Positions 27,046-35,505 are shown, counted from the stretch's first letter. The stretch: DNA of 64,000 bases from JAPPLB01 sp965208945 (GCA_965208945.1 OZ242366.1:2976001-3040000), one strand, 5' to 3'. Numbers and translations are program-made. Notes: generated by a model not told the origin, from the letters alone.

Positions 27046-28371
27046 TCAAGGGGCCGGCAACCCGGCTGCCGGTGCTTCGTCCGATGGCGGCTTCACCCTG
27101 AGCTTGAGGTCATCCACTCCGACCACTTGCACGGGCGCGCCCGATCGTATCGGCGTGTCCGAAGACGCATTCCACCACTCGCCGTGCACGAAAACACGGC
27201 CCTTCCCGTGCACGTCCGTCTTCGCGACACCGACCTCTCCGATCATGCCCCGCCGTCCGGTCACGACCTTGACCCGGAAGGACCGGACCGCAAGCTGCAG
27301 CAGAAAAACCGTAATCGCCGCCAGCGGCAGCGTCACGCCAATGGCGGTACCCCAGTTGATCGAGAGTTCCGGCATGTCGGTGTCGATCAGCATTACCGCG
27401 CCCAGCACCATCGCAATCACGCCGCCGGCCGCAAGAATCCCGTTCGTCGTCGTCGTGGCTTCCAGTATAAAGAAGACCAGTCCCAGGACGACCAGGGCCG
27501 CCGCCGCCCAATTGATGGGGAGCACCGTCAACGCCATCGCACCCAAGATCATCAGGATCGCGCCGCCAACGCCCGGCACGATCAGACCCGGGTTTGAAAA
27601 CTCGACGTACACTCCGACCAACCCCAGCACAAACAGGATGAAGGCCAGGTTCGGGTCGATCAACGCCAGCAAGATGGATTGGCGGTACGACAACTCGAAA
27701 GGCACGACACCGGAATCCGCCAGGGAAAGCGTCATCTCGCTGCCGTCGAACCGTTTGATCGTCTTGCCATCCAGCTTTGCGAGCAAGTCCTTTACGTCAG
27801 GCGCGATGTATTCGATGAGCTTCTCATCCAGCGCCTCCCTCTCCGTGAACGACTTGCTTTCGAGAACGGCTTTCTCCGCAACCTCCGGATTTCGCCCCCG
27901 CTTGCTTGTGACCGAACGAACCGAGGCGGCGGTATCGTTGCTTACCTTCGCCTTCATCACCTCGTCCATTTCACCGCCCATCAGGACGGGGTGCGCCGCG
28001 CCGGTGTTCGTTCCCGGCGCCATCGCGGCCACGTCGGCCGACACCAGGATCATGAAGCCGGCCGAAGCCGCTCGTCCTCCGCTGGGCCCCACGTAGGCGA
28101 TGATCGGGACATCCGAGGCAACTATCGTTTGGATGACATCCTTGGCGGCGGACAGCAAACCGCCGGGCGTATTCAGCCGCAACAGGACGGCCGCAGCCCC
28201 TTCCTCGTCAGCCTGCCGGATCGCCTCTTGAACGAGTTCGACCGTCAGGGGATGGATCACGTGCTCGACGTCAACCTGGATGACTTGAGCGCTGCGGGCC
28301 TGCGAAGGAAAGATACCCAGGCCAAGCAACAGGACAACGGCGCCGAGCCAGCCTAAGTGTCGTGATTTCAT
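27046..28371 (-). CDS. NfeD-type membrane serine protease (ClpP-class)
   Basis: 441 residues. Signal peptide (WLGAVVLLLGLGIFPSQARSA), ClpP-like protease domain with nucleophile Ser in GGRAASAGFMIL and Lys base probably in the AVLESKSFTEREALDEKLI region. Then follow five or six membrane segments (LALIDPNLAFILFVLGLVGVYVEFSNPG onwards) and a soluble OB-fold NfeD domain (GMIGEVGVAKTDVHGKGRVFVHGEWWNA). The family (e.g. PH1510) cleaves stomatin C-termini, and the slipin gene next door is its expected substrate. Operon with slipin and perhaps the SPOR gene. Confidence 0.93.
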   Translation of the reverse strand: MKSRHLGWLGAVVLLLGLGIFPSQARSAQVIQVDVEHVIHPLTVELVQEAIRQADEEGAAAVLLRLNTPGGLLSAAKDVIQTIVASDVPIIAYVGPSGGRAASAGFMILVSADVAAMAPGTNTGAAHPVLMGGEMDEVMKAKVSNDTAASVRSVTSKRGRNPEVAEKAVLESKSFTEREALDEKLIEYIAPDVKDLLAKLDGKTIKRFDGSEMTLSLADSGVVPFELSYRQSILLALIDPNLAFILFVLGLVGVYVEFSNPGLIVPGVGGAILMILGAMALTVLPINWAAAALVVLGLVFFILEATTTTNGILAAGGVIAMVLGAVMLIDTDMPELSINWGTAIGVTLPLAAITVFLLQLAVRSFRVKVVTGRRGMIGEVGVAKTDVHGKGRVFVHGEWWNASSDTPIRSGAPVQVVGVDDLKLRVKPPSDEAPAAGLPAP

Positions 28372-28423
28372 GGGTTTCTACCGATATTGTAGTATACGCT
28401 CCCGATCAAGACCAAAGCGTAGA

Positions 28424-28729
28424 GCTTGCATTTCTCACCACCCGACGTCCGAAGCACACGGGAAAAAGGCCGTGATTCGTGTTTCGTGACTCGTGATTCG
28501 TGAAAACCTCGGAGTTCGCGCTGGCTTGCGCCGCGCGCCAGGCAATAGCCGTGTCTCGGGTCTCGTGAAAAGCACTTGGTGGGGCCTGGTTTGTTCGAGA
28601 AGAAATGTCTGACAGCCGGTAAACCGTAAAGTACACCTGCGCGCGCCTTTTTGCTCCGCCCGGCTTGCGCCTCGTCCTGACGGCCCTCTCACGCACTTCG
28701 TCTCGCCGCGTGGTGAGAAATGCAGGATA
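28424..28729 (+). repeat. Rep183 copy 6 (type B, with heptamer run)
   Basis: About 306 bases. The left terminus is eroded (GCTTGCATTTCTCACCACC); the right end is GCAGGATA. The central module is type B: GGGAAAAAGGCCGTG, then four 7-base units at 28472-28499 (GTGATTC, GTGTTTC, GTGACTC, GTGATTC), a spacer, AGAAGAAATGTCTGAC, the TTTTTGCTCCGCCCGG linker and the standard right module. The next gene starts on the base after the terminal TA. Confidence 0.88.
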
Positions 28730-29371
28730 ATGGCACCCATGGCCTGCCCCATCTGTGAGAAGCGCAGGCCCAAGCGCTTCTGCCCCGCCAAGAACCAACA
28801 GATCTGCCAACGCTGCTGCGGCGAGCAGCGAGAGGTGACGATCGCCTGTCCCTTCGATTGCCGCTACCTGCAGCAGAGCCGCGAATGGGATTACAGCGAA
28901 GGTCTCGATCCCAAAGACTTTCCCTACAAGGAAATCCGTATTGACGAGAGCTTCCTGAGAGACCACGCCGAGTTGGTCGAGACGTGTGGAAAGGCCCTGC
29001 TGGAAGCGTCATTGTCGACGACCGGCACCGTAGACGCGGACAGCCGCGCCGCTCTCGACGGGCTGGTCCGCACGTACAAGACCCGCGAGAGCGGCCTCTA
29101 TTACGATTCGCGCCCGGACTCCCTTTACGCCGCGAGAATCTTCGATGAACTCAACCAGAGGATCGAGCGCTTTGTGCGAGAGGAAGAGGAGCAGTCCGGC
29201 TTCGCGCGCACTCGCGATTCAGATGTCTTGTCGACGTGCGTCTTCCTGCTCCGCATGGCGCTCGACCGCGACAACGGCCGTCCGAAAGGCAGAGCGTTCC
29301 TCGACTTTCTGCACCTCCACTTTCGTCCCTCCGAAGAGGCCCCATCGCCGTTTCTCATCGCCGGCCGCTGA
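28730..29371 (+). CDS. Cys-rich (zinc-binding) protein of unknown function
   Basis: 213 residues. The first 45 hold nine Cys in a compact array (ACPIC, RFC, ICQRCC, IACPFDC), suggesting one or two zinc sites of treble-clef or ribbon type. The rest is a helical domain (SFLRDHAELVETCGKALLEASL, then ARIFDELNQRIERFVREEEEQ and DVLSTCVFLLRMALDRDNGRPKGRAFLDFL) with no motif I recognise. No signal peptide or membrane segment. An ATG at 28739 is an equally good start. Zinc binding is inferred from Cys spacing only. It may form a run with the CbiX-like and reductase genes downstream (76-base gap). Confidence 0.75.
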   Translation: MAPMACPICEKRRPKRFCPAKNQQICQRCCGEQREVTIACPFDCRYLQQSREWDYSEGLDPKDFPYKEIRIDESFLRDHAELVETCGKALLEASLSTTGTVDADSRAALDGLVRTYKTRESGLYYDSRPDSLYAARIFDELNQRIERFVREEEEQSGFARTRDSDVLSTCVFLLRMALDRDNGRPKGRAFLDFLHLHFRPSEEAPSPFLIAGR

Positions 29372-29447
29372 ACGCCGTTTCCTTTGGCGTCCGCCTGTTG
29401 ACCTCCTCTGGTCTGGCTCTTCATAGCGGGTGCTAGACTAAGCCGGA

Positions 29448-29828
29448 ATGGCGCCGAAACCGCGAATCGGGCTGGTCGTATTCGCCCACGGTTCGCGCGT
29501 GCCGAAGGCCAACGAAGCCGTTCGCCGCGTGGCCGAGCGCGCTGCCGAACGCTGCGGCATTTCGATCTGGGAGGCGGCCTTCCTGGAACTCGCCGAGCCG
29601 ACACTCGAGTCTTCGGTCGAGCGGCTCACGGAGCGGGGTGCGGGAAAGATCATCGTCACCCCCTATTTCCTGACCATGGGCATTCATCTGCAACGCGACC
29701 TGCCGGAACTCTTGCGTCAAATCGCCGCGAAACGGCCCACGCTCGATGTTAGCTACGCGCCGCCGCTGGACGGACACCCGGCGCTGGTGGACATCGTTGC
29801 CGACCGGGCGAGGGAACTGATGGATTGA
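29448..29828 (+). CDS. CbiX/SirB-type sirohydrochlorin chelatase family protein
   Basis: 126 residues, the length of the short single-domain CbiX form. Motifs are IGLVVFAHGSRVPKAN (metal-binding His in AHGSR), EAAFLELAEPTLESSVERL and IIVTPYFLTMGIHLQRDLPELL (second His). The family inserts Co2+ or Fe2+ into sirohydrochlorin for cobalamin or sirohaem. No other tetrapyrrole gene is visible nearby, so a different role is possible. The stop overlaps the start of the reductase gene (TGATG), implying coupled translation. Confidence 0.88.
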   Translation: MAPKPRIGLVVFAHGSRVPKANEAVRRVAERAAERCGISIWEAAFLELAEPTLESSVERLTERGAGKIIVTPYFLTMGIHLQRDLPELLRQIAAKRPTLDVSYAPPLDGHPALVDIVADRARELMD

Positions 29829-30553
29829 TGAGCGGCTTCTCCCGTCCTGTCCGGCTGAAGCGGATCGGCGCACCGACTCCCGATACGCGCCACCTCGTCC
29901 TCGAGTCGGCCGATGAGCAACCGTTCGACTTTGAACCCGGACAACATGTTTGCTTGAGCACGACCCTCGAGGGTCAAGAAGTCGACCGCTACTACTCGAT
30001 CGCCTCGGCGCCCGATGGAAGCGCTGTCTTCGAGCTTTGCGTCAAGCCCGTCGGCGACGGAAGCCCATTCGGCGACCACCTGGCGCACATCGAACCCGGG
30101 GACATGTTCGAGTGCAAAGGGCCCGGGGGCAGCTTCCGCCTCGCGAATCCCGTCCGCGATGCCGTTTTCCTGGCCGCGGGAACCGGCATTACACCCTTAC
30201 GGGCCATGCTCCGGTACTTGTTGGCCGGAGACGCCGACCCGAATACGCGCGCCAAGTTCACGCTGCTGTACGGAGCGCGCACTCAGGAAGGGCTGTACTT
30301 CCGTGACGAGTTCGAGGACCTTGCGCGGCGGCGCGAGAACTTCCGGTTCTGGCCTACGATCAGCGGTCCCGAGAAGCAATGGAGCGGCCGCCGCGGCCGC
30401 GTTCAGGATCATCTCCAGGAAGCTCTGGTCAACCGGGGTCAGGGGCTTGACTTCTATTTGTGCGGCCCCAAAGCCATGGTCAATGACGTTCGGGCGCTAT
30501 TGGCCGCATCCGGGTTTGACGAGCAGGCCGTTCACTACGAAAAATACGGGTGA
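29828..30553 (+). CDS. FAD-dependent ferredoxin/flavodoxin--NADP+ reductase-type oxidoreductase
   Basis: 241 residues. FAD-binding beta-barrel with RYYSIASAP (FAD motif RxYS) and a GGSF-type loop, then the NAD(P) domain with FLAAGTGITPLRAML, TLLYGARTQEGLYFRDEF and the terminal FYLCGPKAMVNDVRALL. It transfers electrons between NAD(P)H and a small carrier or an oxygenase; no [2Fe-2S] domain is fused. The stop TGA is the first triplet of Rep183 copy 7 (TGACCTGCATTTC), i.e. at the place where other copies have TAA or TAG. Confidence 0.9.
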   Translation: MSGFSRPVRLKRIGAPTPDTRHLVLESADEQPFDFEPGQHVCLSTTLEGQEVDRYYSIASAPDGSAVFELCVKPVGDGSPFGDHLAHIEPGDMFECKGPGGSFRLANPVRDAVFLAAGTGITPLRAMLRYLLAGDADPNTRAKFTLLYGARTQEGLYFRDEFEDLARRRENFRFWPTISGPEKQWSGRRGRVQDHLQEALVNRGQGLDFYLCGPKAMVNDVRALLAASGFDEQAVHYEKYG

Positions 30554-30570
30554 CCTGCATTTCTCACCAC
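30551..30570 (+). repeat. Rep183 copy 7, left terminus (split by IS110)
   Basis: TGACCTGCATTTCTCACCAC, followed by a CT shared with the start of the IS110 element. The rest of this type B copy resumes at 31739. Confidence 0.88.
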
Positions 30571-30599
30571 CTTGTATGTGGCAAGGTAGGCGTAAGAGG

Positions 30600-30760
30600 T
30601 GAGTGAGGAGCCGGCAGCAGCCGGCTCCTCACGACGCAGTGTCGGCTCGATCGCACCACCAAGGGCTGCGAGCCCGTCCGTCAGCAGTAGCGACACTGCG
30701 CGCCTCGGCCGGAGACCCCGCATAGTCGCTGGGGCCCGAGAGCCCGTATCACAAGGAAGG
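30600..30760 (+). ncRNA. Bridge RNA of the IS110 element, guides readable
   Basis: The layout matches the IS621 model. A 5' hairpin at 30605-30630 has an 11-bp stem (GAGGAGCCGGC) with loop AGCA. Target loop: CACCACC at 30654-30660 equals the left target half; a GGGCT/AGCCC hairpin follows; CCGTCAG at 30678-30684 is the complement of CTGACGG, the right half. Donor loop: CATAGTCGCT at 30721-30730 equals the element's right end plus core (31729-31738); a GGGC/GCCC hairpin follows; ACAAG at 30751-30755 is the complement of CTTGT, core plus left end. All four guides were read directly; RNA ends are inferred. Confidence 0.85.
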
Positions 30761-30771
30761 GGGTTCCGACT

Positions 30772-31728
30772 GTGTCTGTTGATTCTACTCCGATCATGGT
30801 TGGCATCGACGTCTGCAAGCAGTACGTTGACTTTTTTGTTCTCAACAGGGAAACAGAGCCCCGCGGCCGTCGGCCGCGGCGGGCCACAGAGCTCACCGCG
30901 CTGGCAACCGAGTTGGTGAGATTCGAGCCGCAGTTGGTGGTCATGGAAGCCAGCGGTGGCATGGAGACGGTGGTGTGGGCGGCGCTGGAAGCCGCCGGGT
31001 TGCGAGTGGCCGTGGTGAACCCCAAACGAGTGCGCGACTTCGCTCGCTCGCTGGGACTACTGGCAAAGACCGATCGACTCGATGCGCAGGTGTTGGCGCT
31101 GTTCGGTGAGCGGCTGCGACCGGCAGCGACCCGCTTGCCGAGCCGGCAACAGCGGCAGTTGCGCGAGTTGTTGCACCATCTCGATGCGCTGGTGGGTCTG
31201 CGAGCCCGGCAGCGTACCCGCCAGCAGCAACTGCAAGGCGCTGCAGTGTTGGCCAGCGCTGAGCGGGTGATCGCTTCGTTGAGCCAGGAGATTGCCGTGC
31301 TGGAGCAGCAGCTGGAACAAGCCCTGCGCAAACAGCCGGCCGCCTGCCAGCGAGCCGCGCAGCTGCGCACCGCACCAGGCATCGGAGCGAAGGTCTCTTG
31401 GGCCTTGGTGGCCGATCTGCCGGAGTTGGGACAACTCAGCGCGAGGCAAGCCGCCGCCTTGGTCGGTCTGGCGCCGCTGGCCCGTGAGAGCGGACAATTC
31501 CGCGGTCGGCGGAGGATCGCCGGAGGCCGCCCCCGTGTGCGGAAGGCGTTGTACCTGGCGGCCCGTGCCGCAGTGCGCTGTGACCCCCAGTTGGCCGCCT
31601 TCCGCGCCCGCCTGCTCGCAGGCGGCAAGCCGAAGCAGGTCGCACTGATTGCCGTCGCACGTAAGCTGCTGGTTGCGCTCAATGCCATGATCCGCGATGA
31701 TCGGCCCTGGATCCCGCTTCCTGCTTGA
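30772..31728 (+). CDS. IS110-family transposase (IS110 subgroup)
   Basis: 318 residues with the DEDD nuclease domain: MVGIDVCKQYVDFFVL (Asp), LVVMEASGGMETVVW (Glu) and AKTDRLDAQVLALFGERL (Asp pair). A helical middle region follows, then the Transposase_20 domain (RTAPGIGAKVSWALVADLPELG, LAPLARESGQFRGRRRI, with the likely catalytic Ser in ARESGQ). GTG start with GGAAGGGGG about ten bases upstream. It is clearly different from the IS1111 transposase of this window, and single-copy here. Confidence 0.93.
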   Translation: MSVDSTPIMVGIDVCKQYVDFFVLNRETEPRGRRPRRATELTALATELVRFEPQLVVMEASGGMETVVWAALEAAGLRVAVVNPKRVRDFARSLGLLAKTDRLDAQVLALFGERLRPAATRLPSRQQRQLRELLHHLDALVGLRARQRTRQQQLQGAAVLASAERVIASLSQEIAVLEQQLEQALRKQPAACQRAAQLRTAPGIGAKVSWALVADLPELGQLSARQAAALVGLAPLARESGQFRGRRRIAGGRPRVRKALYLAARAAVRCDPQLAAFRARLLAGGKPKQVALIAVARKLLVALNAMIRDDRPWIPLPA

Positions 31729-31738
31729 CATAGTCGCT

Positions 31739-31981
31739 GACGGTCGATGCACGCGGGAAAAAGGCCGTGATTCGTGATTCGTGATTCGTGTCTCGTGATT
31801 CGTGAAAACCTTTAGCAGGGGGCCTGATTTGCTCCAGAAGAAATGTCTGACGGCCGGTGAACCGTAAAGTACACCTGCGCGCGCCAAGCGGCTCGCGCCT
31901 TTTTCCTCCGCCCGGCTTGCGCCTCGTCCTGACGGCCCTCTCACGCACTTCGCCTCGTCGCGTGGTGAGAAATGCAGGCTA
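31739..31981 (+). repeat. Rep183 copy 7, right part (type B)
   Basis: Resumes GACGGTCGATGCACGCGGGAA, followed by the heptamer run (GTGATTC units from about 31768), AGAAGAAATGTCTGACGG, AACCGTAAAGTACACC, the TTTTTCCTCCGCCCGG linker and a standard right end with TA at 31980-31981. Confidence 0.9.
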
Positions 31982-32102
31982 AAGGCGCAACGATCCAACC
32001 GGGCTGCATCGGTTCATCAACATCGCCTACCATATGCTTTCGGCCAAGAAGATCAAGGGGCGGCCCAGGACTGAGCGGCGGCTTCATCCGGCCGACAACT
32101 GC

Positions 32103-32858
32103 ATGAAACAGCCTTTTCGACTCGATGGCCGCCGGGCTCTGGTGACGGGCGGCGCCAGCGGGATCGGCGAACAGACCGTCCGCGCTCTCGCGGGGGCGGG
32201 AGCGTCGGTGGTTATTGCCGATCTTGACCACGAAGCGGCCGGGAAGCTGGCCGCCGAGATCGGCGAGCGTGTTTCCGTGGTCCCCATCGATATCGCCGAC
32301 GCCGAGTCGGTTGAAGAGGCCTTCGCCGGACTCGATGCTCTCGACATTCTTGTCAACAACGCCGGAATCGGCCATGTCGGCGGCATCGAAGGAACGAGCC
32401 TCGAGGACTGGCGGCGCCTGTTTCGCGTCAACGTCGACGGCGTTTTCCTCGTTACCAAGCAAGCGCTTCCCCTGTTGCTCGCTTCGGAATACGGCTCCAT
32501 TGTCAACATGGGTTCCGTAGCGGGGCTGGTGGCCGTCAAGCAACGGTTTGCCTACTGCGCCACCAAGGGGGCCGTGGTCGCTCTGACACGCCAACTCGCG
32601 GCCGAGTACGCCGGCAGGCTGCGTGTCAACTGCGTATGTCCCGGAACCGTGCATACGCCGTTCGTCGAGGGTTACCTGGAGAAATTCCACAAACACGAGA
32701 AGGACAAGGTCAGAGCCGAGGTCCACGCCCGCCAGCCGATTGGCCGCATGGGCAAACCCGAGGAGATCGCCCACATGGTTCTCTACCTCTGCTCCGACGA
32801 AGCCGAGTTCGTCACCGGCTCGATCCTCGCCATCGACGGCGGCTGGACGGCGTTGTAG
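32103..32858 (+). CDS. Short-chain dehydrogenase/reductase (classical SDR)
   Basis: 251 residues. NAD(P) motif TGGASGIGEQ, acidic residue after beta-2 (VIADLDHE, suggesting NAD preference), NNAGI, catalytic Ser in NMGSVAGL, Tyr-Lys in FAYCATKGA, and the C-terminal VTGSILAIDGGW. It oxidises or reduces a small alcohol/ketone; the substrate is unknown (hydroxyacid or sugar-acid dehydrogenases look alike). The ATG at 32103 fits the family N-terminus (MKQPFRLDGRRALVTGG); an upstream in-frame ATG at 32034 adds 23 basic residues. Confidence 0.9.
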   Translation: MKQPFRLDGRRALVTGGASGIGEQTVRALAGAGASVVIADLDHEAAGKLAAEIGERVSVVPIDIADAESVEEAFAGLDALDILVNNAGIGHVGGIEGTSLEDWRRLFRVNVDGVFLVTKQALPLLLASEYGSIVNMGSVAGLVAVKQRFAYCATKGAVVALTRQLAAEYAGRLRVNCVCPGTVHTPFVEGYLEKFHKHEKDKVRAEVHARQPIGRMGKPEEIAHMVLYLCSDEAEFVTGSILAIDGGWTAL

Positions 32859-32918
32859 ATCACCGTCGCGGAAGCCGAGTCAACGGCCGCTCCCTGCCCG
32901 GCGGCGAGAGACGTCGTT

Positions 32919-33280
32919 AGCCTGCATGTCTCACCACCCGACGGTCTAACCTGCCTTTCTCACCACCCGACGGCCGAAGCACGCGATACGACCGCCAGGA
33001 CTTCGTTGCGCTTGCTTGCCGTGCTCAACGTACCGTCAAGTACGCCTGCGCGCGCCAAGCAGCTCGCGCCTAGTCCTGACGGCCCTCTCACGCACTTCGC
33101 CTCGCCACGTGGTGAGAAATGCAGGCTAAGCACGCGATACGACCGCCAGGACTTCGTTGCGCTTGCTTGCCGTGCTCAACGTACGGTTCAAGTACGCCTG
33201 CGCGCGCCAAGCGGCTCGCGCCTCGTCCTGACGGCCCTCTCACGCACTTCACCTCGCCGCGTGGTGAGAAATGCAGGCTA
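32919..33280 (+). repeat. Rep183 copy 8 (type A), containing an inserted second copy
   Basis: The outer copy begins TAGCCTGCATGTCTCACC, runs to CGACGGTC at 32947 and resumes AGCACGCGATACG at 33129, ending with TA at 33279-33280. The 29 left bases, one TA and the 152 right bases total 183, so removing the inner copy with one TA restores a full-length unit. Its last bases (CTA, 33278-33280) are the stop codon of the oxidoreductase gene on the minus strand. Confidence 0.93.
32948..33128 (+). repeat. Rep183 copy 8b (type A), nested inside copy 8
   Basis: 181 bases from TA to TA, with left end TAACCTGCCTTTCTCACC and standard right end. The central site reads GTACCGTCAAGTACG, two bases short of the usual. 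Same orientation as the copy it interrupts. Confidence 0.93.
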
Positions 33281-34459
33281 GCCGGCCACCTCGTCCCAGC
33301 GGACAATCCGCTGCTCTTCGATCGCCGTGCGGCCCATGATGGCCGCCAGGGTCGCCCGCCGTCCCCACTCGGCGTTGTTGAGCGGTTCTGAGTTGTCGCG
33401 CACGTGCCGGAAGAACGCATCCACGGCGCGTTGATTCATGTTCTGGCCTTCGCCTTCCACGTTCAGTTCCTCGGACTCGGCCGGCCGGCGCGGCTGAGGA
33501 TCGAGCTTGTGCTTGGTGGCGGAAACCAGGTCGATCGCCCATTCCGTGCCCCAGATCTGCTCCCGCGATCCTCCGAAGCCGCGCGGATTGATGAAGATGT
33601 GGCTGAACGCCAGCCGCACGTCGTTGGGGTATTCGTAGATGCAGATGTAGTTGTCGTAGGTCGTTCGTCCGGCCGGCTCGCCGCGGTAGACGTTGATTCC
33701 GCCTGCCCCGTATGCCTTGACGGGGTGCCCGTCCATGGCCCAATTCATCAAGTCGAGGATGTGCACCGCCTGCTCGACGATCATGTTCCCCGAGATGGAC
33801 GCATCGAAGTACCACGTCTTGCGGCGCGGCAAGTCGCCGGAATGGCGATCCGCCTGCATGTAGGCAATCCGGCCGATACCGCCTTCGCGCACGTGCCGGA
33901 CGGCCGCGCTGCGCCGGGGGTCGTAGCGAAGCTGAAAACCGAGTTGCAGCAGCCCCCGCGATGTCTGCGAAGCACGCATCACCGCCGCCACGTCCTCCTT
34001 CGTCCGCCCCACCGGCTTCTCGAGATAGAGATGCTTGTGGACCTCCAGCGCCGCCATCGCCATTTCCTTGTGAAGATTCACGGGCGTCGCGACGAACACC
34101 GCGTCGATGTCCTTACGGTCCAGCAACTCGCGGAACTCGGTGTACGTATCCGAGTCCGGATTGTGCTCCGACGAGGTCTGCCTGGCGCGAGCGATCGCCT
34201 CGGGATCGATATCGCAAATCGCGACGAGCTTCACGCCCGGCGACCTGATGATTCGGCGGAGGAGGTTCGACCCGCGCCCGCCTACGCCGATGATCCCGAC
34301 GCGGATCTCGTCATTGGGAGACTGCGCCGACAGCACCGCGGGGGCCGAGAAGGCGGCAACGGAGCCGGCGATCAGCGAACGGCGCGTCGGAGGAGATGCT
34401 TGCGGCGGGAGAACGTTCAAGCGGCTTGCGGATGTCCGCCGGTCATCAACTTTCGGCAT
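33278..34459 (-). CDS. Gfo/Idh/MocA family oxidoreductase with Tat signal
   Basis: 393 residues. A twin-arginine signal (SPPTRRSLIAGSVAAFSAPAVLSA, residues about 23-46) precedes an N-terminal Rossmann domain (VGIIGVGGRGSNLLRRI) with the family motif YLEKPVGRTKED. The C-terminal alpha/beta domain has GNMIVEQAVHILDLMNWAMDG (family His in the EQAVHxLD segment). These enzymes use NAD(P) on sugars or inositols. Export by Tat implies cofactor loading in the cytoplasm, which is common in Acidobacteria and Planctomycetes. The stop TAG is the last CTA of Rep183 copy 8 read on the minus strand. Confidence 0.92.
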   Translation of the reverse strand: MPKVDDRRTSASRLNVLPPQASPPTRRSLIAGSVAAFSAPAVLSAQSPNDEIRVGIIGVGGRGSNLLRRIIRSPGVKLVAICDIDPEAIARARQTSSEHNPDSDTYTEFRELLDRKDIDAVFVATPVNLHKEMAMAALEVHKHLYLEKPVGRTKEDVAAVMRASQTSRGLLQLGFQLRYDPRRSAAVRHVREGGIGRIAYMQADRHSGDLPRRKTWYFDASISGNMIVEQAVHILDLMNWAMDGHPVKAYGAGGINVYRGEPAGRTTYDNYICIYEYPNDVRLAFSHIFINPRGFGGSREQIWGTEWAIDLVSATKHKLDPQPRRPAESEELNVEGEGQNMNQRAVDAFFRHVRDNSEPLNNAEWGRRATLAAIMGRTAIEEQRIVRWDEVAG

Positions 34460-34721
34460 TTGCGAATTATATCGGAGGCACGGAGGGCACGCGGCACTCC
34501 CAGGCGCACCACATGGATAGGGGCATGTTGCCGGAGTATCAGGCGGCCGAGCCTGTCCTAAGCCAGCGACAGGTCAGCAGGAGGAGGCATCGCTGCCCCA
34601 CTCTCGCCATGCTCGAACGGCAACGAAACGCATTCTCTCCGAGACCCTCCCGTGGTGGGCCCGGCAACGGCTCCGTCACGAGCGCCAGAGTTCCTCACGG
34701 CCTCGGGGGATCAGTCCAGAC
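34460..34721. other. Intergenic stretch, nothing recognised
   Basis: 262 bases between two minus-strand genes. Only short or shadow frames are present and no structured element or repeat was noticed. Confidence 0.4.
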
Positions 34722-35330
34722 TCAGGGTGTCTGTTCCAGCTCGGATCGTCGAATGGTTTCGACGAAGACCGGCAGAATCGGTATGTCCGCGTGCCTGCCC
34801 CGGCGGCTGGTCTGGACCTTGCCGATGCGGTCGGCGGCCTGCATGCCGTCGATGACCCGACCGAAGACGGTGTAGCCGTATCCCTTCAACGTCGCGTCGA
34901 ATTCGGGATTGTCCTGCAAGTTGATGTAGAACTCGCTCGTGGCACTGTCCTTGTCGTCGCCGCGGGCCATTGCGATCGTGCCGCGAACGTTCAGCAGCCC
35001 GTTTTTGGATTCGATCTTGATCGGCGGTCCGGCGATCTTCCTGTTGAGTTCCGGCGTAAGCCCTCCACCCTGGATCAAGACGTCTTCGATGACGCGATGG
35101 AAAATCGTGTCGTCGTAGAAACCGGTGTCGACGTAGTGCAGGAAGTTGGCGACCGTGCCGGGAGCATCCTCGGGCCAGAGCTCGACCGTAATCCTGCCTT
35201 TGGAGGTCGTGATCGCCACGACGGGATTGTCGTTCGCCGGCGCCGCGGTATCAGCAGACTGCGCCAGTGCCCGGGCCCGCCGCGGCGACAGAGCCAGCAG
35301 CGCAGCCGTCAGAAGCGAACGCCGTTTCAC
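34722..35330 (-). CDS. Exported cyclophilin-type peptidyl-prolyl isomerase
   Basis: About 202 residues. A basic N-terminus with hydrophobic core (KRRSLLTAALLALSPRRARALA) suggests export. The cyclophilin domain shows ITVELWPEDAPGTVANFLHYVDTGFYDDTIFHRVIEDVLIQGGG, GTIAMARGDDKDSATSEFYINLQDNPEFD and YTVFGRVIDGMQAAD. The active-site Arg (FHRV) and Gln (IQGG) are kept. It isomerises proline bonds of exported proteins. Start GTG at 35330 is preferred; TTG at 35336 would add two residues. Confidence 0.92.
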   Translation of the reverse strand: MKRRSLLTAALLALSPRRARALAQSADTAAPANDNPVVAITTSKGRITVELWPEDAPGTVANFLHYVDTGFYDDTIFHRVIEDVLIQGGGLTPELNRKIAGPPIKIESKNGLLNVRGTIAMARGDDKDSATSEFYINLQDNPEFDATLKGYGYTVFGRVIDGMQAADRIGKVQTSRRGRHADIPILPVFVETIRRSELEQTP

Positions 35331-35505
35331 GAGCAATAGTCTATCGCTTGCGTTGTCATGGCGGATCGCCCAGGGCTGCTATCGGGGAGGGGCCGCCGAG
35401 AACGCCGGCAAACACCGCTCGGCCGAATGCTTCCCCAGGGATCGCCGGAAGGCGTTTCCACTACTGGAATAAGGTAGAATTCGAGACAGGGGCATACACT
35501 ACTCC

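Larger units (their letters stand above)
30571..31738 (+). mobile_element. IS110-subgroup insertion sequence in a Rep183 terminus
   Basis: About 1.17 kb, bounded by CT at 30571-30572 and CT at 31737-31738. The leader (30573-30771) is non-coding and precedes the transposase gene, with only eight bases after the stop; this is the layout of the IS110 subgroup. There are no terminal inverted repeats. Flanks are CACCAC on the left and GACGGTCG on the right, which join to the Rep183 terminus CACCAC-CT-GACGGTC (the consensus has CC at the core). A related 38-nt left-end remnant sits in Rep183 copy 11. Confidence 0.88.
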
